5,101 nucleotides of DNA from NCBI GenBank assembly GCA_945869245.1, contig CAMBOY010000230.1, positions 1-5,101 on the forward strand, written 5' to 3'. The translations under genes and the position numbers were made by a program. The stretch is from Hydrogenophaga intermedia. GTDB lineage: Bacteria > Pseudomonadota > Gammaproteobacteria > Burkholderiales > Burkholderiaceae_C. Within the stretch, counting starts at the first letter, position 1; the number at the start of each line of letters is the position of its first letter. This document shows positions 1-4,758 of the stretch, in pieces. The notes beneath the pieces were generated by a model. The model searched no databases, was not told the DNA's origin, and worked only from the letters and a program-made list of their open reading frames with translations.

Positions 1-80
1 ATCAGGTCTTCAGGTTTCTTGTAGTTGGCCAGCAGGCCAGACAGCAGTTCTTCGGGGACTTCGTGTTTCTTGGTGGTCAT
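1..80 (-). CDS. IS256-family transposase, N-terminal fragment (continues beyond the window)
   Basis: Only the first 26 complete codons, plus two bases of the next, are present. They run from the ATG at 80-78 toward base 1, reading MTTKKHEVPEELLSGLL and then ANYKKPEDL. This is the typical opening of Mutator/IS256-type transposases (a PEELL...LL..Y..PEDL pattern before the conserved GENGLL region, which would follow outside the window). The full protein is usually about 400 residues and catalyses copy-out/paste-in transposition with a DDE active site. None of the catalytic residues can be seen here, so whether the gene is intact cannot be judged. No good Shine-Dalgarno sequence precedes the ATG. 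Confidence 0.8.
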   Translation of the reverse strand, partial: MTTKKHEVPEELLSGLLANYKKPEDL

Positions 81-132
81 TGTGTTTACGGACTACGGGG
101 CCAGCGCCCCAGCGGGATTGTCCGTTTACACA
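81..132. repeat. Nested palindrome between IS end and transposase start
   Basis: Arms 81-93 (TGTGTTTACGGAC) and 120-132 are inverted copies with two mismatches. A second, shorter stem, GGGGC (97-101) with GCCCC (106-110), sits inside the loop. The structure occupies the whole leader between the element's end and the transposase ATG. It could be a second transposase-binding site or an mRNA hairpin limiting transposase translation from outside transcription; both are inferences. Confidence 0.55.
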
Positions 133-149
133 AAATCTTGCACACCCTC
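120..149 (-). repeat. Terminal inverted repeat of the IS256-family element
   Basis: Read on the minus strand from 149 inward, the sequence starts GAGGGTGTGCAAG and continues through TTTTGTGTAAACGGAC. It has the look of the transposase-binding end of IS256-type elements. The inner part (120-132) is also one arm of a subterminal palindrome whose other arm is 81-93. The partner repeat at the far end of the element is outside the window, so the inverted-repeat identity is inferred. Confidence 0.65.
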
Positions 150-448
150 TGGGCTGACTTGGCATTGCCCCCAGCTCCACCCAGCCGCGCCACCCTCCCC
201 GCCAGAAACCGCCGGTCGCTCTCATTGCTGGCCAGCGCGATGGCGCTGGCGTAGGCGCTGCGCGCGGCGTCTGTCTGGCCCGCCTGGGCGAGCACGGCGG
301 CGTGGGCGGCGTGGGCGGCGTGGAAGGGCTGGAAGTCGGCGAGGGGCTCGCGCAGCTCGTTCAGCGTGGCCAGCGCGGCGGCAAGCAGGCCGTTTTCGGC
401 GAGCGCGACCGCGTGGTTGACGCGCACCACCGGCGTGGGCTCCAAGCG
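150..448 (-). pseudogene. C-terminal remnant of an ECF sigma factor (SigJ/ECF42-like, DUF6596-type tail)
   Basis: The minus-strand reading frame carries LEPTPVVRVNHAVALAENG, then a helical stretch with HAAHAAHAAVLAQAG, then ARSAYASAIALASNESDRRFLAGRVARL. This matches the TPR-like C-terminal tail of large ECF sigma factors (PSPVV.LNRAVA...; RA.LL.RLGR..EA...Y..AL.L..N..ERRFL). Such proteins are about 400 residues; only about the last 95 remain, and sigma regions 2 and 4 are absent, so it cannot act as a sigma factor. Homology stops near 448 on the 5' side. On the 3' side the frame runs straight into the IS end and stops at 88-86, adding about 20 IS-encoded residues. No start codon with a ribosome site is convincing. 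The fragment was probably cut by insertion and deletion. Confidence 0.75.
296..323. repeat. 9-bp tandem repeat, about three copies
   Basis: The unit CGTGGGCGG occurs at 301-309 and 310-318, with partial copies before (GGCGG, 296-300) and after (CGTGG, 319-323). On the minus strand it encodes HAA-HAA-HAA in the sigma-factor remnant. Its length is a multiple of three, so it keeps frame. Confidence 0.8.
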
Positions 449-577
449 AATGGCCGCTCCTAGCGGCACAAGAGCGTCGTCGATCTTAAGCTGACGACAG
501 CAACCGCTGCACACCTGTCTTCCTGGGGCCGATGTCGCTCTCGTTGCCAGTTAGCGCGAGCAATGCTTACCCACCCG
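449..577. other. Non-coding junction with palindromes between sigma remnant and fic gene
   Basis: I see no gene here. The stretch holds a perfect hairpin GCCGCT-CCT-AGCGGC (453-467), a GTCGTC/GACGAC inverted pair just right of it (about 476-498), and an imperfect stem GCTCTCG (537-543)/CGCGAGC (555-561, one mismatch). The first hairpin sits exactly where sigma-factor homology begins and resembles palindromic intergenic repeats of the GAATGNCCGCT type that I recall from proteobacterial genomes. None is followed by a T-run, so they are not clear terminators for the fic gene. The likeliest reading is deletion or mobile-element debris. Confidence 0.5.
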
Positions 578-1648
578 CTACACCAACCCATACCAAACCC
601 CGCGCCCTGAGCTGCCATGCTGCTTGAGGTGCCCCGCATCGACCAGTCGCTTCAGGTGCGCCCGCACGGTGTTCCGGTTCGCCGCCGTCAACTCCACCGC
701 TTGCGCCACCGTGACCCGGCCTTGTTTGCGCGCGATGTCGATCAGCTGCACCGACAAGGCGGGCATCTGGGCCAGCAGCTTTTCCTCGTTGGCGAGCTTC
801 TCTTCCAGGCGCTTGACCTGCGAGGCCAGCGAACTCAGAAAGAACACTACCCACAGCTGCCAGTTCGGTTCATCGGTGCGGATGGTGCCTTGCGTCTGGC
901 GCAGGGCCATGTAATAGCCCTGCTTGTTCTGCTCGATGATGCTTTCCAGTGAGCTGTAGGGCACATAGGCATACCCAGCCTGCAGCAAAAGCAAGGTGGT
1001 CAACACCCGCGACAAGCGACCATTGCCGTCTTGGAACGGGTGTATCTCTAGGAACACCACAACAAACACCGCAACGATCAACAAGGGATGCAGCGTTTGG
1101 TGCTCGCGCGCCTGGCGCACCCATGCCACCAGTTCCTGCATCAAGCGCGGTGTATCGAAAGGGCTGGCGGTCTCAAAAATCGTGGCCACCTGCCGCCCGG
1201 CTTCGTCAAAGGCTGCCACGCTGTTGGAAGCTGTCTTGTACTTGCCACGGTGGCGCTCGTCTTTGGTGCTGTGGGCCAGCAAATCACGGTGCAACTGCTG
1301 GATGTGGTTCTCGTTGAACGGGATGTGCTCCCAGGAACTGAACAGCAGCTCCATGACCTGGGCATACCCCGCCACTTCCTGCTCGTCGCGAGACTCGAAC
1401 GACTGGATGTCGAGCTTGGCCAACAAAGCCTCAACCTGGCTGTCGGTGAGTTTGCTGCCCTCGATGCGGGTCGATGACCCGATGCTCTCGATGGTGGCGA
1501 CGCGGCGCAAAGCCAGCAGACGTTCCGGCGCCAATGTGCCCAAGGCGCGCCAGGCCCCCTTGAACTCGTCGATGTTGGCGACGAGCGAGAGGATTTCCGG
1601 GGTGATGGACAGGGTGTGGAGCTTGAACATGTCCATTAATTTATCCAT
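578..1648 (-). CDS. Fic family protein (class II, with C-terminal winged helix)
   Basis: Fic enzymes usually transfer AMP from ATP to a hydroxyl side chain of a target protein. The 356-residue product has the complete catalytic motif HPFQDGNGRLSR (203-214): catalytic His203, phosphate/Mg-binding Asp207, and Gly208-Asn209-Gly210-Arg211 with Arg214. Near the N-terminus, STRIEG (59-64) fits the self-inhibitory motif [S/T]xxxE[G/N], with Glu63 expected to block the ATP site, which makes this a class II Fic. KYKTASNSVAAF (about 137-148) is the likely target-docking flap. Residues about 295-350 form a winged-helix DNA-binding domain (GRVTVAQAVELT...NTVRAHLKRLVDAGHL). All key residues are present, so it looks active but autoinhibited. 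Start chosen: ATG at 1648; in-frame ATGs at 1636 and 1630 are alternatives, and none has a clear Shine-Dalgarno. No antitoxin gene is adjacent. The target is unknown; self-AMPylation and autoregulation are plausible inferences. Confidence 0.9.
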   Translation of the reverse strand: MDKLMDMFKLHTLSITPEILSLVANIDEFKGAWRALGTLAPERLLALRRVATIESIGSSTRIEGSKLTDSQVEALLAKLDIQSFESRDEQEVAGYAQVMELLFSSWEHIPFNENHIQQLHRDLLAHSTKDERHRGKYKTASNSVAAFDEAGRQVATIFETASPFDTPRLMQELVAWVRQAREHQTLHPLLIVAVFVVVFLEIHPFQDGNGRLSRVLTTLLLLQAGYAYVPYSSLESIIEQNKQGYYMALRQTQGTIRTDEPNWQLWVVFFLSSLASQVKRLEEKLANEEKLLAQMPALSVQLIDIARKQGRVTVAQAVELTAANRNTVRAHLKRLVDAGHLKQHGSSGRGVWYGLV

Positions 1649-1658
1649 TTATATCCAT
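1630..1658 (-). promoter_or_regulatory. Candidate operator: three ATGGA(T/C)A direct repeats over the fic start
   Basis: On the minus strand ATGGATA begins at 1658, ATGGATA at 1648 and ATGGACA at 1636, so the copies are 10 and 12 bases apart, about one helical turn. A TATAAAT hexamer-like box (about 1654-1648) lies between the first two copies in a locally AT-rich patch of a GC-rich region. The repeats overlap the translation start. A protein with a winged helix, such as the Fic product itself, could bind them; that is inference. No good -35 box is seen. Confidence 0.45.
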
Positions 1659-1741
1659 TTGCGCCACAGAATCTTATTCAGTGGTGGGTGGCAACTGAAG
1701 ACGCCGCAGGCCGCCCGGATTTCGCCTTCATGGCACCATGT

Positions 1742-1766
1742 CCCCCTGCTCCACCCACCCCCACCC
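1742..1766 (-). promoter_or_regulatory. Predicted G-quadruplex motif just before the membrane-protein start
   Basis: The minus strand carries G-runs of 3 (1766-1764), 5 (1762-1758), 3 (1756-1754) and 5 (1746-1742), separated by loops of 1, 1 and 7 bases. This satisfies the usual four-run quadruplex rule. The plus strand is accordingly C-rich and gives the downstream gene a leader without any Shine-Dalgarno sequence. The motif ends four bases before the ATG at 1770 and is on the template strand for that gene. Folding and any effect on expression are inferred. Confidence 0.55.
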
Positions 1767-1769
1767 ACC

Positions 1770-2222
1770 ATGGACCCCACCGTTGCGCCCCTGGCCTTGC
1801 CTGCGCTGACCGCGCTGGCCGCGCACCCCTGGGCCTACCCGCTGCTGGAAACCGTGCATCTGCTGGGTGTGGCGCTGCTGCTGGGCAATTTGACGCTGCT
1901 GGCGCTGCGGGTGTTTGGCCTGGGCGCGGCCTTGCCGGTGCAGCCGCTGGCGCGGCTGAGCCTGTCACTGGCGCTGGTGGGTTTTGGGCTGGCCGGCCTG
2001 TCGGGGCTGCTGATGTTTGGCACCCAGCCGGCGGAACTCTTGGCCAACCGGGTGTTCACCATCAAGATGGTGTTGCTGATGCTGGCGGGCTGCAACGCGG
2101 CGTGGTTTCATTCGCGGCGGTCGCTGCAGTTGCTGGACCGCACGGCCAAGGTGTCGATGGCGCTGTCGGCGCTGCTGTGGTTGCTGGTGCTGACCTGCGG
2201 GCGCTGGATTGGGTATGTGTGA
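1770..2222 (+). CDS. Small four-helix inner-membrane protein (DUF6644-like)
   Basis: The 150-residue product is strongly hydrophobic, with four likely membrane helices at about 24-46, 61-83, 95-114 and 127-144, ending in CGRWIGYV. Features that look conserved in such proteins are ETVHLLG (27-33) in helix 1, FTIKMVLLMLAGCNAAWFH (96-114) in helix 3, and the C-terminal GRWIGY. Histidines 30 and 114 sit in or at the ends of helices and could bind metal or haem, which is inference. I recall such proteins encoded next to DUF6152 genes; the DUF6644 label is from memory and unverified. The ATG at 1770 is the only sensible start because helix 1 follows directly, but its leader is C-rich with no ribosome site. 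A 27-base gap with a good ribosome site leads to the next gene, which suggests one operon. Function is unknown; CopD-like partner roles are discussed in the findings. Confidence 0.8.
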   Translation: MDPTVAPLALPALTALAAHPWAYPLLETVHLLGVALLLGNLTLLALRVFGLGAALPVQPLARLSLSLALVGFGLAGLSGLLMFGTQPAELLANRVFTIKMVLLMLAGCNAAWFHSRRSLQLLDRTAKVSMALSALLWLLVLTCGRWIGYV

Positions 2223-2236
2223 CGGGTGTTTGAACG

Positions 2237-2243
2237 AAAGGGG
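2237..2243 (+). promoter_or_regulatory. Ribosome binding site deciding the DUF6152 start
   Basis: AAAGGGG lies six bases before the ATG at 2250, while the in-frame GTG at 2226 has only GACGGGT-like sequence overlapping the preceding stop. This supports the 159-residue form. Confidence 0.6.
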
Positions 2244-2249
2244 TGTGCC

Positions 2250-2729
2250 ATGCACAGACGAGACATGATGCGGGCCAGCGCGGCGCTGGCGGTGGCGGGT
2301 GTGGCGCCAGCGGCGTGGGCGCACCACGGCTGGAGCAGTTTTGACCAGACGCGGCCGCTGTATTTGCAGGGACGCGCGGTGTCGGTGGCGTGGCGCAACC
2401 CACACGCCGAGCTGGTGCTGGAGCTGCCCGAGCCGCTGACGCTACCGGCCGACCTGGCCCAGCGCCCGCTGCCCGCGCAAACGGCGGGGGTGGACGGCGC
2501 GGCGCTGTTGGCCAAAACGGTGCTGCCCCGGCGGCGCGACCGGCGCTGGCAGGTGGAGCTGGCGCCGCTGTTTCGCCTGGGGCTGTGGAAGGTGCCCGAA
2601 ATCAAGCCCGGCACCACGCTGGCGGTGGTGGGCTTTGCCTTCACTGAAGAGCGCGGCGACGCGCTGCTGCGGGCCGAATATCTGTTTCTGGACGGCCAGA
2701 CCTACGGCCTGCGGTCGAGCCCAGTGTGA
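2250..2729 (+). CDS. Secreted DUF6152-type protein with N-terminal His-His after signal cleavage
   Basis: The product has 159 residues. It opens MHRRDMMRASAALAVAGVAP and has a cleavage-type end AAWA (21-24); the two arginines at 3-4 make a Tat-type signal possible. Cleavage after Ala24 would give a mature protein starting HHGWSSFD. Then come YLQGRAVSVAWRNPHAELVLEL (38-59), with the NPH signature typical of DUF6152, a central part, and a C-terminal beta-rich part (LGLWKVPEIKPGTTLAVVGFAF...) ending GQTYGL. The family has no established function that I know of. The start at 2250 is favoured by AAAGGGG (2237-2243), six bases upstream; an in-frame GTG at 2226 would put extra residues ahead of the twin arginines. 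It probably acts in the periplasm and is co-transcribed with the membrane protein before it. Copper binding is an inference from the His-His start. Confidence 0.82.
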   Translation: MHRRDMMRASAALAVAGVAPAAWAHHGWSSFDQTRPLYLQGRAVSVAWRNPHAELVLELPEPLTLPADLAQRPLPAQTAGVDGAALLAKTVLPRRRDRRWQVELAPLFRLGLWKVPEIKPGTTLAVVGFAFTEERGDALLRAEYLFLDGQTYGLRSSPV

Positions 2730-2737
2730 ACGAGCGG

Positions 2738-2758
2738 GCGCCGCTTCACTTGCGGCGC
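2738..2758. terminator. Hairpin shared by the convergent DUF6152 and yqhA genes
   Basis: A perfect 7-base stem, GCGCCGC (2738-2744) with GCGGCGC (2752-2758), encloses the loop TTCACTT. Further short matches (CGAG/CTCG) flank it. It starts nine bases after the DUF6152 stop, and its loop holds the yqhA stop codon (minus TGA, 2748-2746). Neither strand has a T-run after the stem, so efficient intrinsic termination is doubtful; it may instead block convergent transcription or protect RNA 3' ends. Confidence 0.4.
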
Positions 2759-3261
2759 TCGGAAATCCAGTCGGCCATGGCGAACAGCAGGCCCGACAGC
2801 ACAAAGGTCAGGTGGATGGCGATTTTCCAGCCCAGCTGTTCGCTGGTGAGGGTGGTGCTGACCAAAAAGGCCTTGAGCAGCTCCACCGCCGAGATGGCGA
2901 CGATGGCGCCAATGAGCTTCATCTTGAGGTCAGAAAACCCGACCTTGCCCATCCAGGCGGGGCGGTCTTCGTGGTCGCCAATGCTGAGCTTGGAGACGAA
3001 GTTTTCGTAAGCGCTGAACACAATGATCAGCAGCAGCACCGCAATGAGCGCCGTGTCCACCAGGGTGAGGATGGAGATGACGGTGTCGTGCTCAATGAGG
3101 CCGATCACGCCCTGAATGAGCAGGCCCATTTCCTTGAAGAACTTGAGCAGCAGCACCAGCATGCCGACGATCAGCCCAAGGAAGAAGGGCACCAGAATCC
3201 AGCGGCTGGCGAAGATGATTCTTTCAAGCGTCAGCTCGATTTTGTTGGGGGTGGGTGACAT
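2746..3261 (-). CDS. yqhA: UPF0114 family inner-membrane protein, YqhA-like
   Basis: The 171-residue product matches what I remember of E. coli YqhA along its whole length: ERIIFASRWILVP (13-25), LLKFFKEM (38-45), VFSAYENFVSKL (81-92), AIVAISAVELLKAF (119-132) and IAIHLTFVLSGLLFAMADW (147-165). Four hydrophobic segments are predicted at about 21-40, 60-84, 115-135 and 146-165. The role of the family is not well established. The ATG at 3261 was chosen because family homology begins a few residues later; an in-frame extension to 3360 would add a proline/arginine-rich, unrelated stretch. No Shine-Dalgarno is visible; a TATATT box lies only seven bases before the ATG. The gene is convergent with DUF6152 and divergent from the permease gene. 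Confidence 0.9.
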   Translation of the reverse strand: MSPTPNKIELTLERIIFASRWILVPFFLGLIVGMLVLLLKFFKEMGLLIQGVIGLIEHDTVISILTLVDTALIAVLLLIIVFSAYENFVSKLSIGDHEDRPAWMGKVGFSDLKMKLIGAIVAISAVELLKAFLVSTTLTSEQLGWKIAIHLTFVLSGLLFAMADWISERRK

Positions 3262-3268
3262 GGTGGCG

Positions 3269-3274
3269 AATATA
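3269..3274 (-). promoter_or_regulatory. Possible -10 box of yqhA, compatible with leaderless mRNA
   Basis: TATATT on the minus strand (plus 3269-3274) is followed by CGCCACC and the ATG at 3261. If it is the -10 element, transcription would begin at about the start codon, which fits the lack of a ribosome site. No recognisable -35 hexamer lies 16-18 bases upstream, so this is tentative. Confidence 0.3.
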
Positions 3275-3302
3275 ACGCGGGATAGGGGCGGGGGTATGAA
3301 CG

Positions 3303-3321
3303 CCTGGCGCTGCGCGACAGG
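3303..3321. repeat. Hairpin in the yqhA/permease divergent intergenic region
   Basis: CCTGGCGC (3303-3310) pairs with GCGACAGG (3314-3321), with one mismatch and a loop of three bases. It lies between the two divergent starts (3261 and 3384). It may be an operator or mRNA leader structure; no function can be read from sequence. Confidence 0.35.
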
Positions 3322-3332
3322 CTGACCATCAG

Positions 3333-3345
3333 TTCTGGCGCAGAA
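3333..3345. promoter_or_regulatory. Short perfect dyad upstream of the permease gene
   Basis: TTCTG-GCG-CAGAA is a perfect inverted repeat centred about 45 bases before the permease ATG, a position fit for a repressor site. It does not match the RutR consensus (TTGACCA..TGGTCAA) as I know it. Regulator unknown. Confidence 0.3.
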
Positions 3346-3373
3346 TGCCGCGCATTTCAACCGCGAAGCACGC

Positions 3374-3378
3374 AGGAG
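3374..3378 (+). promoter_or_regulatory. Ribosome binding site deciding the permease start
   Basis: AGGAG lies five bases before the ATG at 3384. The upstream in-frame ATG at 3345 has no such site, so the 427-residue form is preferred. Confidence 0.75.
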
Positions 3379-3383
3379 CGCTT

Positions 3384-4667
3384 ATGAGCCTATTGCACTG
3401 GACCGAAAAATCCCCCTCCACCCTGGCCAACGGCGGCGTCATCGGGCCTGATGAACGCCTGCCCTGGCCCCAGACCGGCGTCATGGGTGTGCAGCACCTG
3501 ATTGCCATGTTTGGCGCCACGGTGCTGGCGCCGATCTTGATGGGCTTTGACCCGAACGTGGCCATTTTGATGAGCGGCGTTGGCACGCTGATCTTTTTTG
3601 TGATGACCGGCGGCAAGGTGCCGAGCTATCTGGGTTCGAGCTTTGCGTTCATTGGCGTGGTGATTGCGGCCACCGGCTACGCGGGCCAGGGGCCGAACGC
3701 GAACATTGGCGTGGCGCTGGGCGGCATCATCGCTTGCGGGCTGCTGTATTTCGTCATTGGCGCCATCGTGCAGGCCATTGGCACGGGCTGGATTGAGCGC
3801 TTTATGCCGCCGGTGGTGACCGGTGCGGTGGTGGCGGTGATTGGGCTGAACTTGGCGCACATTCCGATCAAAAACATGGCGCCGACCAACTTTGACGCGT
3901 GGATGCAGGGCATCACCTTTGTGAGCGTGGCGCTGGTGGCGGTGCTGAGCCGTGGCATGGTGCAACGCCTGCTGATTTTGGTGGGCCTGCTGGTGGCCAG
4001 CGTGATTTATGCGGTGCTGACCAATGTGTTGGGCTTTGGCAAGCCGCTGGATTTGTCGGGCATTGCGAACGCGGCCTGGTTTGGCCTGCCCAACTTCAGC
4101 GCGCCGGTGTTCAGCGCCAACGCGATGTTGCTGATTGCGCCCGTGGCGATCATTTTGGTGGCAGAAAACCTGGGCCACATCAAGGCGGTGACGGCCATGA
4201 CCGGCAAAGACATGGACCGCCACATGGGCCGCGCCTTTATGGGCGACGGCGTGGCCACCATGGTGGCGGGCGGCGTGGGCGGCACGGGTGTGACGACCTA
4301 CGCCGAGAACATTGGCGTGATGGCCGCGACCAAGATTTATTCCACCGCCATCTTTTTGGTGGCGGGCTGCATGGCGGTGGTGCTGGGCTTCAGCCCCAAG
4401 TTTGGCGCGCTGATTCAGGCGATTCCGCTGCCGGTGATGGGTGGTGTGTCGATTGTGGTGTTTGGCCTGATTGCGGTGGCCGGCGCCAAAATTTGGGTCG
4501 ACAACAGGGTGGACTTTTCCGACAACCGCAACCTGCTGGTGGCGGCCATTACCCTGGTGCTGGGCACGGGCGAATACACGCTGAAGTTTGGCGACTTTGC
4601 GCTGGGCGGCATTGGCACCGCGACCTTTGGTGCGATTCTGTTGTGGGCGCTGATCGGCCGACGCTGA
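3384..4667 (+). CDS. rutG: NCS2 uracil/pyrimidine permease, RutG-type
   Basis: A proton-coupled nucleobase importer of the inner membrane (NCS2/NAT family, 14 helices in two inverted repeats). The 427 residues are close to E. coli UraA (429) and RutG (442). Family landmarks are DERLPWPQTGVMGVQHLIAM (23-42), YLGSSFAFIGVVIAATGYAGQG (82-103), ERFMPPVVTGAVVAVIGLNLAHI (138-160) and RGMVQRLLILVGLL (190-203). The substrate-site stretch VAENLGHIKAV (259-269) has Glu261 and His265, matching UraA Glu241 and His245. VTTYAENIGVMAATK (303-317) has Glu308, matching UraA Glu290. From memory the overall wording is closer to RutG than UraA, but SSFAF keeps the Phe seen in UraA where RutG has Ala. No rutA-F or rutR genes are adjacent, so a general uracil uptake role is as likely as a Rut-pathway one. 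Start chosen by AGGAG at 3374-3378. A strong terminator follows. Confidence 0.9.
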   Translation: MSLLHWTEKSPSTLANGGVIGPDERLPWPQTGVMGVQHLIAMFGATVLAPILMGFDPNVAILMSGVGTLIFFVMTGGKVPSYLGSSFAFIGVVIAATGYAGQGPNANIGVALGGIIACGLLYFVIGAIVQAIGTGWIERFMPPVVTGAVVAVIGLNLAHIPIKNMAPTNFDAWMQGITFVSVALVAVLSRGMVQRLLILVGLLVASVIYAVLTNVLGFGKPLDLSGIANAAWFGLPNFSAPVFSANAMLLIAPVAIILVAENLGHIKAVTAMTGKDMDRHMGRAFMGDGVATMVAGGVGGTGVTTYAENIGVMAATKIYSTAIFLVAGCMAVVLGFSPKFGALIQAIPLPVMGGVSIVVFGLIAVAGAKIWVDNRVDFSDNRNLLVAAITLVLGTGEYTLKFGDFALGGIGTATFGAILLWALIGRR

Positions 4668-4690
4668 GCGCCGGGCACGCTGCCAAACCA

Positions 4691-4712
4691 GCCGCCTTCG
4701 GGCGGCTTTTTT
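4691..4712 (+). terminator. Rho-independent terminator after the permease gene
   Basis: GCCGCC (4691-4696), a TTCG tetraloop, GGCGGC (4701-4706) and six T's (4707-4712) form a textbook intrinsic terminator 23 bases after the permease stop. On the minus strand the stem is followed only by TGGTTTGG, so it should work poorly for the converging thioredoxin-like gene. Confidence 0.92.
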
Positions 4713-4758
4713 GTGCCTGCGGTGTGGGGCGTGCGTGGTGAAGCTTCCGGGCAGGGAT

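Larger units (their letters stand above)
1..150 (-). mobile_element. One end of an IS256-family insertion sequence (cut by the window edge)
   Basis: This is the transposase-proximal terminus of an insertion sequence. It holds the transposase start (80-78, minus) and, outside it, a terminal sequence that reads on the minus strand GAGGGTGTGC, then AAGATTTTGTGTAAACGG, the form I recall for IS256-family ends. The outer boundary is placed at about 149/150 because the neighbouring sigma-factor homology breaks exactly there. The rest of the element, the other terminal repeat and any target duplication lie outside the window. The family call rests on the transposase N-terminus plus the end sequence; the exact end base is uncertain by one or two positions. 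Confidence 0.8.

Noticed and set aside
537..561. Imperfect hairpin downstream of fic as its terminator
   Set aside because: Stem has a mismatch, the loop is 11 bases and no T-run follows on the minus strand.
561..570. Possible IS66-type end (minus strand GTAAGC) next to the fic stop
   Set aside because: Only six bases fit and no partner end or IS66 gene is visible.
996..1769. Long open plus-strand frame running antisense through fic and on into the membrane-protein gene
   Set aside because: It is open only because of codon composition opposite fic; it lacks a ribosome site and family-like sequence, and real hydrophobic coding begins at 1770.
1688..2233. 181-codon frame overlapping the membrane-protein gene
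   Set aside because: Ala/Gly-rich out-of-phase reading without membrane segments or family resemblance.
3246..3296. G-rich stretch near the yqhA start as a second quadruplex
   Set aside because: G-runs fall into two clusters too far apart for a normal four-run motif.
3321..3330. TGACCAT as a RutR half-site before the RutG-type permease
   Set aside because: Only one loose half-site; the second half of the RutR palindrome is missing.
3899..4741. 280-codon plus-strand frame overlapping the permease in another phase
   Set aside because: Gly/Arg-rich shadow with no motif and no ribosome site; it runs through the terminator.
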